DNA of 64,000 nt from Paramacrobiotus metropolitanus (taxonomy: Eukaryota; Tardigrada; Eutardigrada; Parachela; Macrobiotidae): positions 1,240,001-1,304,000 of the forward strand of contig NW_026570222.1 in the NCBI RefSeq assembly GCF_019649055.1, written 5' to 3'. The notes under the pieces are model-generated. The model saw only the letters and a list, made by a program, of their open reading frames with translations, was not told the DNA's origin and made no database searches. Below are positions 1 through 16,349 of the stretch, piece after piece (positions within the stretch are counted from its first letter, which is position 1; each line of letters opens with the position of its first letter). A program made the position numbers and the translations under genes.

Positions 1-1
1 T

Positions 2-205
2 GTTGCTGATAAATATCGCTTTGTACAGGTATCCGTGCGCCCATATAAGCATACCGAATACGAAAGATTCATCGGATCTGCATTCCCGTATTATATAAGT
101 GCTTTATCAATGATTGCGGGCACTTTCTTATTTGTGATAGTGTTTAACAGCTTTAAAGATGACGAACCGGCATCAGTGCCGGCTAAGCTTAAGAAGGAGC
201 AGTAA
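2..205 (+). CDS. DDOST: OST48 (DDOST), C-terminal exon, partial
   Basis: The frame is open from base 2 to a TAA at 203-205. It encodes a luminal stretch (VSVRP then [15 protein letters not shown]), one hydrophobic segment (about 20 residues around [15 protein letters not shown]) and a short charged cytosolic tail ending KLKKEQ. This matches my memory of the end of the 48-kDa subunit of oligosaccharyltransferase, where VSVRP-x-HTQYERFIPSA-PYY precedes the single C-terminal transmembrane helix. The protein is an ER membrane subunit of the complex that N-glycosylates nascent proteins. Only the last part of the gene is here; the rest lies upstream of the window. It converges on DHX34, whose stop codon is about 250 bp away. 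The family call is fairly secure; an intron could begin within the first 30 bases. Confidence 0.8.
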   Translation, partial: VADKYRFVQVSVRPYKHTEYERFIGSAFPYYISALSMIAGTFLFVIVFNSFKDDEPASVPAKLKKEQ

Positions 206-451
206 GTGATGTTTTTTTGGCTACGAGCATTCGACGAGCTCGCAGCACCATTATTTTGTTGTTATTGATTTTATTGGTTTCGATGACTTATAATTTCATT
301 TTGAGTCAAAGAAAAGTTTTGTGATGGTCCGGGCCTGACGTAATTTGTTACGGGCCTTACGGCGTCATTGTTTTATTTACAAAATATTTGTACAAGGCGG
401 CTAAAGCTTTGTTATCACAAAGAGCATTTTCACCCTGAGCAAACTTCAGCT

Positions 452-5951
<5,500 letters not shown>

Positions 5952-6257
5952 TCTGTCAACAAAAGTGGTATGGCATCAATGGTAACTACTGTTGTTAAAC
6001 TAAACGGTAAGTCCTAAACGCTTTTATTGTTGCAGTAAACTGTAAAAATAATAATTATTTATATGGTAAAAATTGTCTCAAGCGATAGCGAAACAGAAAA
6101 CGTAAACAAAACGAAAATGTACGTAAATGCCGCATGGTTGTGGTGGAACGACTGAAACTGTATGTATACAATTTTTTTGCAATCTATTCTGCTGGTACAA
6201 GTTTCGCAACTTATTATTGTTATCACATTTTAACCAATTCTTTTGCACTACAAAATC
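5952..6257. promoter_or_regulatory. Probable bidirectional promoter DHX34 / TIMM21
   Basis: The ATG of DHX34 (minus) and the ATG of TIMM21 (plus) are separated by about 306 bp with no other gene between. Head-to-head spacing this short implies shared promoter DNA. I see no clear TATA box or named binding site, so this rests on gene arrangement alone. Confidence 0.4.
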
Positions 6258-7917
6258 ATGATTTTGAGGTCGCTGCTCTGCAAAAAAGTGGTTTCAAAAC
6301 TAGTATGGAAAGGAAGCGCAGAGAAATATGGAACCGCGTTTTTTATGTTCAGCAGAAACATCTCCGCAAAAGCGGAGTCCAGCAAAAATGAATCAAAAGA
6401 GAGAACTGCCTCTGATATGTCTGTGAGCAAGCCAGCTTCCAGTCTTCCCAGTACAAGTGCCGCGGAAAAAGGTAAGTTCAGGGTCTGACTGATAACATAC
6501 CGTAGGCATCTAAAACCATGATGTCGCTAAAGCTTTGAAATCGGTCATTTCGGTGATATGTAGTCTTGGCTGTGAAATGGAACTTTTAAAGGGAGTTGTT
6601 CAGTTGCAGTATCCTTTGGAATGCGTAATGGCTGATGATAATTTTTCTTACGCTAGTTGCAATCGTACCTGATAATATTTTTGTAAATATTTATGTACCA
6701 TTAATTTTAGAGTTTAAAATTGTGCATAAATCGGGTAACAACTGCAGATTCTTATGGTCTTGCAAGTTTGCTGTCTGCATCAATAACGCTTCATAAAAGG
6801 CGCAGGGCTTGTCTTCTTGTAGTGAAACAAGCCGGAAAGGATGCGTTTTGGACTGGAATAGTTATCGCAGGGATTGCGGTTACAGGTACACCGCACCCGT
6901 CCTGACTCCTGAGTGCTTACTATAGAGCAGTACAGGAATTTGCTTGAAGAATACGAGTACGACTACGCACTCGTGATGATTTCATTGGCGTAGTGGTCTA
7001 CCGTCTGCCTAAGCACAGGATGCGGAAATCCTTATCCACAGTCGTTTGTCTTTAGGACTGATGGGTTTTGTTATATTGCGGGAACTTTTTTCATCGACAA
7101 GTCCAAGCGGAGTGTATTCTGAAGCTTTCAAGCGTTGCAAAAAAGATCCCAGGGTAATTTACCATGTTTTGTTTTTATCAATAGGTTGCCTTCTTTTGTT
7201 CATCGAGCAAAATTAAACCATCTCTAGAAAAGAATTTCTTTTCGTATTTGCTGACTAGCACGGTTTTTACTGTGAGAGGAAATATTGAATTCGCACTGAT
7301 AGCGTACTTGAAAAATTTAAGATTTTCTAACTAATCCTCAAGTCTTAATGCTGTGTCTTGGTGGCCTTGATAATTATGTTTGCACGTAAATTCTACACAG
7401 ATGTGAAATGGATGGAATATGTGCGCTTTAATAAACATGGAATCACAGTACTATCCTTGTGCACCTATATCGTAGGCTCCTAGGAAGTGTTCCTGGTTAC
7501 CGGCTTTTTCTAAAACGAAATATTTTTGCAGGTGCAGTCCATTTTGGGATCTCCTATGAAGGCGTACGGAGAACTGAGTTCGTTAAGAGGCCGTCGGCGA
7601 CACGTGCAGTAAGTAAATCGTATACATTTTCCTTGCTGTCACTACCGGTGGCAGATCCTACTTGTGCGGTTATAACAGGAATTCCCGCAACTTTTTTCCT
7701 TGTCCGTAGATCAGCACAGTTTACCGACGGCCAAGCTCAGGTCATTCAGCTGGTCTTTTACGTTAGTGGACCTTTCAGTGCGGCAACTGTGTATGTCGAG
7801 AAGGATGTTACTAATTCGTCATACAGAGTTTTAAGGTTTGAGACAGATGATGGAAAGGAAAATTTTTCGTTGCTTGACGATCCTGTGAAATCTCGGCCTT
7901 CTACGATATTTAGTTGA
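6258..7917 (+). CDS. TIMM21: TIM21-like subunit of the mitochondrial TIM23 translocase
   Basis: Five exons: 6258-6471, 6823-6885, 7056-7153, 7532-7608, 7710-7917; phases close to 219 residues. The N-terminus (MILRSLLCKK...) is basic and Ser-rich, as expected for a mitochondrial transit peptide. A transmembrane segment follows (WTGIVIAGIAVTGLMGFVIL). Directly after it comes RELFSSTSPSGVYSEAFKRC, which closely parallels the KELFSSSSPSKIY block after the membrane helix in human TIMM21. The intermembrane-space domain keeps the GSPMKAYGE and RGRRRHVQ stretch. TIM21 links the TIM23 presequence translocase to TOM and to respiratory-chain assembly. Several exons lie outside any long reading frame and were found by homology plus splice phase. 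Start chosen at the first in-frame ATG upstream of the basic leader. Confidence 0.9.
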
Positions 7918-8441
7918 CTTCTGTGATATTGAATACGGTTTTGTTGTGTTACGTACGCGAACTACAAGGCAAGCCGTTGAAGTGGCTTTCGATCTTTTGC
8001 GGCAGTTTCGATCTTGAACTCCACGTGGTTTTGCCGTACAATATACGATGTCCGTTTTTCGAATTTTATTGCAAATAGAAAAAGAGATCGGTAAAGTCTA
8101 ACCAAGCAGAGATAGCTTTCCAAATACAGAACTCGAACATTCATAAAACAACTGCATACATACTTGTCCATTGCGGAAGTTAGCGAAAGCGTTAAAATTT
8201 ACACGATTGAATAATTTATAATTATCTACACATCATTAAAAAATATCATATACTTCGTAAAACCCATACTTATTTGAAACACTGGGACGACTGAAAGGGT
8301 ACAGAACATTAAAGACGACAAAAAATGTCCAACCAAACTCGATATTGTACAGCTACGAAGCAGGCGTTTGCACCACCTGTTTTTAACAATAACATCCGAA
8401 CCAGATTCCACAAACACGCCAGGCTAATCCTTTTCGAGCGA
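7918..8441. other. Convergent intergenic spacer TIMM21 / SIAH
   Basis: About 520 bp between the two stop codons. It presumably holds both 3' UTRs. I see no further gene or repeat. Confidence 0.5.
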
Positions 8442-9892
8442 CTAATCGAACATAGCGTCATCCGCAGCAAGCATATTTGCATCCAGCAGCTCAAACGTCG
8501 TGATGGCGACGTTAATGCCTAAATTCCCGTTCTCTGCAAACTGCTTGGCAATGGCCTCTTCAAACATGACGCAATCGCGGCTAAAAACGTTAGCGTTCAC
8601 TCCATCGAGAATAGAAATCGGGGTGGCTTCCCATGTCAACTTGCGTCTATCACCACCAAGTTCCAATCTGGCAAAAGATGCCCATTAGATCACCGATGCC
8701 TGCGCGTGCAATACAAAACACATACTTATAAGCGAACTTTTCTGCATCTTTTCGGTTTCCCACGAAATAGACCACTGCATAAAAAACGCATCCATCGTTT
8801 CGGTCCTGTTTTTCCAAAATCAAAATAAAATGATGGTTGAAACAGGTCTGCATCATAACCCAATCAACCGCTCCCGGAAGTGATATATCCGTTGCCAGAA
8901 ATACGATATCTTCGCCTATAACATCGTCAACTAGTTATCAAACCCACTCTGTAACTGGAAAGCACTTATCGAACCAAACCAAGTAAAAATAAGACAACCT
9001 TGAAGAGTGGTGATACTGGAATGAGCAGTTTTCAGATGCGTTGTCACCTGCTCCAGCGGGCCATTCCAATTGCAGCCCGCTCCGGGACATGGACACGTGT
9101 AGGGACGAAAATCGCATACCTCTTCGTGCTTCAGTTTGACAAAACAACCCATAGTTTGTGTGCAGCCTGAATTACTGAATCGGCAGGGAAACACTAATGT
9201 TGCAGCAACTTTCTCCATAGCCAGATTCCTGACGCTCCCTAAAAATCACGAACCAGGTAAAGAACGGCTGGCAACGGTTTTGCCCATTGGTGGACAATTT
9301 ACAGCAGAAATCATTAATTTTACAACGAATGCGTACCAATGGGGCCACGACAGGAGGGACAGCAACTCAGTTTTTCTCTGCATAATTGGCACACCAAATG
9401 CCCGCTGTGACACTGAAGACATTGTAAAATTTTAAAGTGGATGTAAATCAGCAGTACTGCAAATGTATGTGTCGTACCTGTAGCAATGGAGGAACGGCAT
9501 AATCAAAACAAACTAGAAATAAAAGCATTGGTAAAGTAAACATTACTGGAATTTAACTGTACAGAACACGCACAACTCAGTACTGACCAGGACACTCGAA
9601 ATGCCCTATTAGGTCTTCATTTTTGATCGCTAATGGTGCTCCGTTGCTCAGTGAAGAAAGTGCGCCTCCAGCGCACTCCGAATTCATCTGGTGATTCTCT
9701 GCACGAGAATTCAGACCAGGCGGAGGTGCACTGTTTGGTTTAGTTCCTGAAAAGGAAGAAATTAGCTTTATTAGGCGCGTCCATACCAATAAGTCAGCCA
9801 TAACACTAGTGGAATCAGTCAATTCCACGAGCGCAGTAAAAGGACACATACTTACCAAAATGAGGCATGGAATATCCCAGGCGACGACTCAT
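8442..9892 (-). CDS. SIAH1: SIAH-family RING E3 ubiquitin ligase
   Basis: Seven exons (minus): 9892-9856, 9746-9588, 9512-9478, 9412-9337, 9238-8999, 8915-8726, 8667-8442; 320 residues, phases all consistent. The start MSRR followed by a Pro/Ser-rich leader resembles human SIAH1 (MSRQ...). The RING reads FECPVCFDY...[10 protein letters not shown]...[24 protein letters not shown]. The SIAH zinc fingers follow ([24 protein letters not shown]), then the substrate-binding domain ([30 protein letters not shown]). SIAH proteins target substrates for proteasomal degradation. The RING is split across three exons, one of only 35 nt. The C-terminus runs about 15 residues past the usual end. The SIAH1/2 split is a vertebrate matter, so the symbol means family only. 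Confidence 0.95.
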
Positions 9893-11150
9893 TCCTAATC
9901 GACAAAAGGAACCACTAGGCATTGGAAAACATCGATGAAAGCGCAGTAAATCCGCGTTCAAACTTATCCCAACAAAAAGCAACTACGTGGTTCTCTGATC
10001 TGTTGTGAACATGCGCAAAGCACAGCCTTCCGAACGCAACAGCAGAACTCAATAATTTTGACAAATCAGGAATGGAAATATGGAGGTGTACCTTAGCACA
10101 TTTGCTGCCTTTCGCAGAACTTGCGAACTTTAAGTAGAGGAGCAAAATTCATATACTTGTATTCAACTTGTATAAAGTTCCCGAATTGAAATCACTGTGC
10201 ATGGGATACGTACATGAGACATCCTGGACAAGGCTGGATTTATCGATCAGTTTGCCATCAAAGCAGGCAAGTTGTACGAAATGTGTGTAGTGACGCTGTA
10301 TACAGTCCGTACGAGTACACTTTATTAATAAACTAGTATAAGGTCTCATACGCCCTTAGGGCAAGCGGGCGGCGGTCTTTAATTTTAAATGTATAAGGCA
10401 GCAAATGTGCCAACTGCCAAGCGGCAAGCATTCACTAACATGTAAACACGAAAGCTGCAAATTGGCCTTGGTAGTTAACATTTAGTTTCAAAGGAACTGC
10501 CGCGTGCATGTTGCTAAATCCGTTCAAACTTTCGCTTTTGCGCCATCCCAAAAACTTTTTTACAGTCCTCAGTAACATTTTGTGAACAAATAATTTGCGA
10601 CACTAAAGTAAAAGCCATTTGTCGACGCAACATCTGGTTGGAGAAGGATGGGCGAGATAAATTTCAGTAAGTTTCAAAGCTACCCGGTACAGAAAAAATC
10701 TCATTATGGACCAACTTGCTCAAATCTTATATGTAATTGCACATAAGTATCTAATCCCCAAAGTATGAATGTATTGTACTCTGTATGTATACCGAACAAC
10801 GGCTCTAAGCAGTTTTTCTCAATTTTGAAACAGATTTCAGAAATTATAAAATTTATTTTGAAACTTGGAAAAAATACCGTTACAGTGGTTTCGTCACTTC
10901 TGTCTAAAATCACTCCAACCGGATGTAAAATTTCCCTACGTTGTTGTAATTAATTTTTTTTACAGCGAAAAAACCATCAGTGGCAAAAAGAAAATTACAG
11001 CGGAACGAGCAATTCGATAGTCGTGAATTTAAAACAGGATTACCTAAATTTCTCGGTTTCACTACTCTGTACAACCAGTAACGGTTATCGCGCTGATCGC
11101 GAATAGCGATCGGCCACTAACCGGGTGTTGTCCATTGCGACCGCTCTATA
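9893..11150. other. Intergenic DNA upstream of SIAH
   Basis: AT-rich sequence upstream of the SIAH start, presumably carrying its promoter and 5' UTR. Short open frames here have no recognisable features. No gene is supported. Confidence 0.4.
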
Positions 11151-11154
11151 CAAC

Positions 11155-11790
11155 AGAAAAATTAATATATTCTACTATTTGGAAGTTGGTGAAATTTAGA
11201 GTTTTCTAATATCGCTTCCTGTAAAATTCGGCGCTACAAGTTTGCTAGTTTCACTTTTATAGAATATCCGGGACTTTAATTTATAGAACGCATTTGAGGA
11301 GCACGTCGAGGCAGGCTAATATGGCTTTCTGATAACCAAAAACTTGCAGTAACCATTTAAAAGAACTGTCTTGGTGGTTCCAGCATTTACCAAACCAGCA
11401 TTAAGTCGAAAAATTAGTATATTCTACTATAAGGAAGTGGGTGAAATTTAAACCAAAACCACCAGCAGAAAATCAGAAATATAATCCGGTTTCGATTTGA
11501 AACTGAATGCATATTTAACAAATGGATTAAGAAATTCATAAAATTTATAAAAAATTTATAAAAGAAAAGAAATTTGATAGATTAGAAAATTATCAGTTTG
11601 AAAACTGATTCTGAAACCAAAACCAGGTCTCGAGAATTATACTAAAAAATATGAAATCAATTTTGGATTAGAAACGTGGGAAACTGATAGATACTAGTTC
11701 CACAACTTAAAATCAGAAATATAATCCGGTTTTGGTTTGAAATTGAATGCATATTTACCAAATTGATTAAGAAAACTTTTAAAATTTTTA
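11155..11790. repeat. AT-rich direct repeats, two diverged unit types
   Basis: A ~45-bp block (GAAAAATTAATATATTCTAC...) occurs near 11155 and again near 11407. A second ~65-bp block (AAATCAGAAATATAATCCGG...) occurs near 11469 and 11708. The spacings are about 252 and 239 bp, which suggests an old tandem duplication of roughly 245 bp. No coding capacity. Confidence 0.6.
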
Positions 11791-12239
11791 AAAAAATTAA
11801 ACTTCAAAAAATTTTAGAATGTGTGGGTTGTTTTTCAGTGAGCCTTAAATTTGAGAAATGATTCTCGTATTAATTAATAGGTTGGGAGCACCAGTTTAAT
11901 GTTTACTTTGAAATTCATAAACTATTTTATAATTTGGCATTTTTAATGAGAAGAAATATATAAATAACGGGGATTATAACTTTATTCATTACATTTTGCG
12001 TTTGGCATTTTTACCGGAAATGAAGTTTACTGGAATCAAATTTTGCATCTTCGGGCTTTTAAGTCAGTGCTGATCGACCTTTTGAAAAAATGGTAGCAAA
12101 ACAAATCTAACGTGTGTTTTTGCACGACCTCTTTAGACCTTTAACAACGCAGTAAAAGCTTTTGCACCTTACGTATCCAGTTGGTTAAATGTGTAGGTAT
12201 TCAGTTAGCTGAATTAATATGAATGTTTTTAAATTTTTC

Positions 12240-12840
12240 CAGATACTAGATATATTTTAAAATTATCAAAAATATCTAGCGATAGAAGAAATATTTAGAA
12301 AAAGATTCAGAAAATTTAAAAATAACCATAAACATTTAACATAAACATATATAAACATTTAACATCGGTATTTAAAAATCTTCAAAAATATTTAAAACCG
12401 TTCAGAAAAAATTCAAAAATATTTAGATTTATTTAGAAATATTTAGAAATATTTAGAAATATTTAGAAATATTTAGAAATATTTAGAAATATTTAGAAAT
12501 ATTTAGAAATATTTAGAAATATTTAGAAATATTTAGAAATATTTAGAAATATTCAGAAATATTTAGAAATATTCAGAAATATTTAGAAATATTTAGAAAT
12601 ATTTAGAAATATTTAGAAATATTTAGAAATATTTAGAAATATTTAGAAATATTTAGAAATATTTAGAAATATTTAGAAATATTTAGAAATATTTAGAAAT
12701 ATTTAGAAATATTTAAAAATATCTAGAAAAATTTATGAAATTTTAGGAATATTTAAAAATATTTAGAAATATTTAGAAATGTTCAGAATATTTAGAAAAA
12801 GATTTAGAAATATTCAAAAACATTCAGAAAGTTTTATAAA
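12240..12840. repeat. Decamer satellite (ATTTAGAAAT)n with degenerate flanks
   Basis: From 12431 to 12710 the sequence is 28 successive 10-bp units of ATTTAGAAAT. Two units at 12551 and 12571 read ATTCAGAAAT. Degenerate copies of the same motif extend about 190 bp on the left and about 130 bp on the right. The core is almost homogeneous, so it looks recently expanded, while the edges are decayed. Confidence 0.97.
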
Positions 12841-13028
12841 TCTGAAAAAAAAAGATATTTCGAAATTTTGAGTAGTTCATTTTGTTCTTCAGATGTGGTT
12901 AGAGCGGGTACAGATGGAACCACGTTTCGAAGCATTTCTAAAGTGCATAAATATAAATGATACATCGGGGATCCGAATCTGAGTTTTCCGAAGACTTCGC
13001 TTTGACTGAGCACTTAAAAAATACGCAC

Positions 13029-13580
13029 TGGAACTTTGGCGCCCCCCGATGACGTGGTCTCCGAGTGTCATATACATAAGACTGTTTTGGCGACCTCGGG
13101 GACCCAGGTTCGCGATCCCCGAGTACTTAAGTTAGACTCACCAGGTCAAACTGCGCATTTGCAGTACCTATCGTGGTGGCGACCTCGGGGGCCCGTTTTC
13201 GAGGTCCCCGAGTACTTTAGTTCGACTCAGCAGATCAAACTGTGCGTTTGCAGTACATATCGTGGTGACGACCTCGGGACGTGGGTTCGAGGTCCCTGAG
13301 TACTTCAGTTCGACTCAGTAGGTCAAACTGTGCATTTACAGTACAGATCGTTTTGGCGACCTCGGGGACCCGGGTTCGAGGTCCCCGAGTACTTCAGTTC
13401 GACTCAGCAGGTTAAACTTTGCATTTGCTGTACATATCGTGGGGGCGACCTCGGGGACCCGGGTTCGAGGTCCCCGAGTACTTCAGTTCGACTGAGCACA
13501 TCAAACTGTATAGGAATCACCATGAAAATTGGTGGCGACCCAAAGGTCACGCGGCGACCCAAAGGTTATGGGTACTTCCC
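13029..13580. repeat. 89-bp GC-rich tandem repeat with hairpin core
   Basis: Units start near 13089, 13178, 13267, 13355 and 13444 (spacing 88-89 bp), with a degenerate unit before (about 13029) and short GGCGACCCAAAGGT pieces after (about 13532 and 13550). Each unit carries an inverted repeat; in units 5 and 6 the arms CTCGGGGACC and GGTCCCCGAG match perfectly around the 9-nt loop CGGGTTCGA (13361-13389 in unit 5). The rest of the unit is conserved too (GTACTTCAGTTCGACTCAGC, TCAAACTGTGCATTTGCAG). Open frames across the array are by-products of the period. Confidence 0.95.
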
Positions 13581-13699
13581 GTCGCATCGAACCCTCAATA
13601 TGTCTTGAATTAGAAACGCGGGCTCGCTTCGCTCGCCCGCTTGATAAAGGACGAGCATAAAAGTGCAAGCACCTTGATATCATGCCAACCGCCCATGTG

Positions 13700-14090
13700 C
13701 GCCACCTCCTGATGGTCGTCAGGTAGTGCTGCCTGAGATTGTCCGGATGTCCGGATTTTGTTCGGCGGCCATACTGTATGTCAACGTTTGCGGTTAAAAG
13801 TGCAATTTTGTTTTGCTTGCTCACCTGTCCGGACACTAAAGGACCTGGAAAGACTAGGCGGCCATCGAATATTTATATGTCCCTGCCTACCGCCCGCATG
13901 CCACGCCGAAAGCATTGCAAGAAGTTCGTTGTGTACGCTTTTGAATATGCCGATGACCTTTTGCGAAGAAAACAGATCCAAAGCGTCAATTACGCATGCG
14001 CGCGGGACAAGCAATTGTGAAACTGGTTTTTGGAGATGATTCAGACTGAAACAATGTCACCTTCCCCTAGGCTTAGGGACGCAATACGCT
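13700..14090 (+). pseudogene. Decayed fragment of a MULE Ulp1-like domain
   Basis: Broken reading frames here encode KFVVYAFEYADDLLRRKQIQ, then an NYACARDKQL stretch, a stop, and NWFLEMIQTETMSPSPRLRD. The order matches the end of Ulp1-like (C48-fold) domains carried by some Mutator-like transposons. At DNA level the region is clearly similar to 31520-31690 of the transposon at 29.65 kb; both share ACAGATCC followed by an A/G, AGCG, AATTACGC and the GCCATCGAATAT block. A CGCATAGCGCGGG stretch near 14394 resembles that element's terminal repeat. Stops and frameshifts make this non-coding today. Confidence 0.75.
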
Positions 14091-14099
14091 AAGAAAACT

Positions 14100-14821
14100 T
14101 CCGCGAGTAATCCAGAGTTTGAACATAACGCCAGTTGATGGCGCGAGGTTCCACTTCGGCGTTGGCCGTTGCCAATATTCCACGCCGTCAGAACGACTGT
14201 GGTTTTTTTTACTAATCTTCGTTTCTTTTTACTAATCTTTTTTACTAAGAAGTAGAAATGCGGTATGGCAGATTAACAGTAATTCTGTCTTCAAAAACTC
14301 GAATAAATGCTGGAGCATTGCTGCGCTTCGGCAGTGTCGTATACCTAGTGTACGTTGCGCACGTCGAAATCAAATACTGGCACGCATTCAAACCGCATAG
14401 CGCGGGTTTTATTTCTCCTTAATGTAGACACGACCGTCATGACGTTAAAGTATTAACTCAGGTTTATGTTAAAATAAATATCAATAACTTTCAATACTCA
14501 CAGGATACTGCAGAAATTTGCTAACCATCGGGAACCGCTGCCTATTGCACCTACTCTGTATGCTTGCATTGTTATAAGTGCAGACTTCCAAGCTGTACGG
14601 CTTTACGAGTAAAGTACTCAGTACTTTTCGATCGATCGAAAAGATCGTTTGATTTTGTAACTTCTGTCTTATTGTTTGTGGCATCACCAAATTGTTTGAA
14701 AGACGCTTATGACACCGTCAGTCGAATGAAGTTAAGGAACACGGTTAACTCTCGGCAGAATTTAAATATTGTTATCAGGGCATGTCGAGTTACCAACCCT
14801 ATTTCAATGTTAACAAACAGT
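14100..14821. other. Intergenic DNA
   Basis: Lies between the decayed transposon fragment and the stop codon of the four-pass membrane gene. Open frames at 14481-14998 show no domain signal. A possible terminal-repeat remnant sits near 14394; otherwise nothing is seen. Confidence 0.4.
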
Positions 14822-16349
14822 CTAAGGCAATTGGACATTGTTGTTAGAGTAGCTTGGATTTTCGAGTCCCATTCGATCTCTAGCCGAACGGAAGGACACT
14901 GGTGGCAGAGGCTTGGTCACTGGTTGCATGAGGAGGCCCCAGATAGCCAGTCCCATGTCCGCAATTCCCGTCAGACAGTGCAGAACATGAAAGGGTAGTG
15001 CCGCATGTGCAATGGTGATTTGCTGCAATTACGAGGGTATGTCTTTGCAAGTTCTTTTTATGTTAATTTAATATTATGTGACTGCTAAACAAGATTCGTT
15101 TATGTAATAGTGTAACAAACTAAAATCAAACACTAGCTCGAGTGGTGACTACTGCAGCGTCTGTAAGGCTGTATAACAGTGTATATATGTGTTTCGTATG
15201 CGTTATGTAATTATCAATCTAACTCAATCAGGCATTAGGTATTAAATAAGCAATTCGAACAATTACGAAGATTTGAAACGGAAACGAAGATTTGGAATGT
15301 AATTACTGCGGTACCGATAATTCAAATGCACGCTGCTGATTGTGTATATTTATATGTATATGTTATATATGTACGATCTGTATGAATTTTTACGTTTTAT
15401 TCACCGCCGGATATCAATCATTAGAAAATTTAGATTAAGCTGCAGGTATTTGATATGACATTCTGCGTTTCTTTTAGGTAATTTTTTTACAATTAGTATT
15501 ATTTTCAAGCGCTTCGTTGCTTTCGATTCATACGAGCAGTGTGCTGTTATGTTGCATTACTTGCATACTCGTACTCACCTGAAGGTTGGCTTCTTCAAAC
15601 TGATGCGAAGTTCGATAGGCAAGATAACCACTGAAAAACACCAGGATAAAGGAGAACGGAATGCTAATTCCACTTAATGCTTTAAATATCTTCACGGGCA
15701 CTGTGACATCTGCATTCTCGTTTTCCTTTAAAATATTAGTGATTCGAAAAGCCGCAACGCCTGCAAGGATGAAAACGATTCCGGCAAAGATGCCCGTGGA
15801 TGAGTTGGCAATATCTCTCGCATAGTCTGCCATATAGATGTTGAATTCTGCAGTGTGCAGTCCTGCACATATGTGCACTGAAACCAGCAATTTGCCAATA
15901 ACTGAAGTGTGTAAAGAACTGATTTAAAAAATAAATGTAAGTAATCGAGTTGTCGTTGGCATGTGACCTCAGGTGCTGATGATGTGCATGTACTTTCTGC
16001 AGGTCGATACGTGTGATTAAACAAATTCTTTCACCACATCTTTTTGATTACGGAATTCGCATCATCAGTATCCCATTGGGATGTTTTGGCAAAACATGGT
16101 AGTGTTTGGTGTATGGTAGTGTTTAATTTACATCGATATGAATAAGGAGTATTACAAGAGATTCGGAGATTTGAGCACAAACGAGTATTTCTTAACAGAA
16201 CCATAACAAAAAATAGCCAGAATCATGGTACTATTACAACACATATGGTTAAAGTACTTACCTCCGATTTGCCAAATTATACTTAAGCCACCGGTAAAAA
16301 AGTGGCCGATGCCATTCTTTCTCAGTGATCGTGCAGTTGGAGAAAGCAT
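14822..16349 (-). CDS. Unrecognised four-pass membrane protein
   Basis: Three exons (minus): 16349-16262, 15901-15579, 15022-14822, joined in phase to about 203 residues. Four hydrophobic segments are visible: around HFFTGGLSIIWQIG/VIGKLLVSVHICAG, TGIFAGIVFILAGVAAF, ISIPFSFILVFFSGYLAY, and PFHVLHCLTGIADMGLAIWGLL. The loop after segment 1 holds an NSS sequon and an Asp/Tyr-rich stretch. Topology and size resemble MS4A- or tetraspan-like proteins, but I recognise no family signature and assign no function. The tail is polar (SFRSARDRMGLENPSYSNNN). The start is the ATG before the first hydrophobic segment; an upstream exon is possible. A second protein with the same layout is encoded at 61.4-62.85 kb. 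Confidence 0.65.

Noticed and set aside
13080-13500. tRNA genes suggested by GGTTCGA in the hairpin repeat
   Set aside because: Stem lengths and loop do not form a cloverleaf; only the TPsiC-like word is shared.
13036-13608. Long open frames across the 89-bp repeat array
   Set aside because: They repeat with the satellite period and have no protein features; they are a by-product of the tandem repeat.
10353-13642. Possible transposon ends from the shared CAAGCGGGCG word near 10365 and (inverted) near 13640
   Set aside because: Only about 10 bp match, with no target duplication and no coherent internal sequence.
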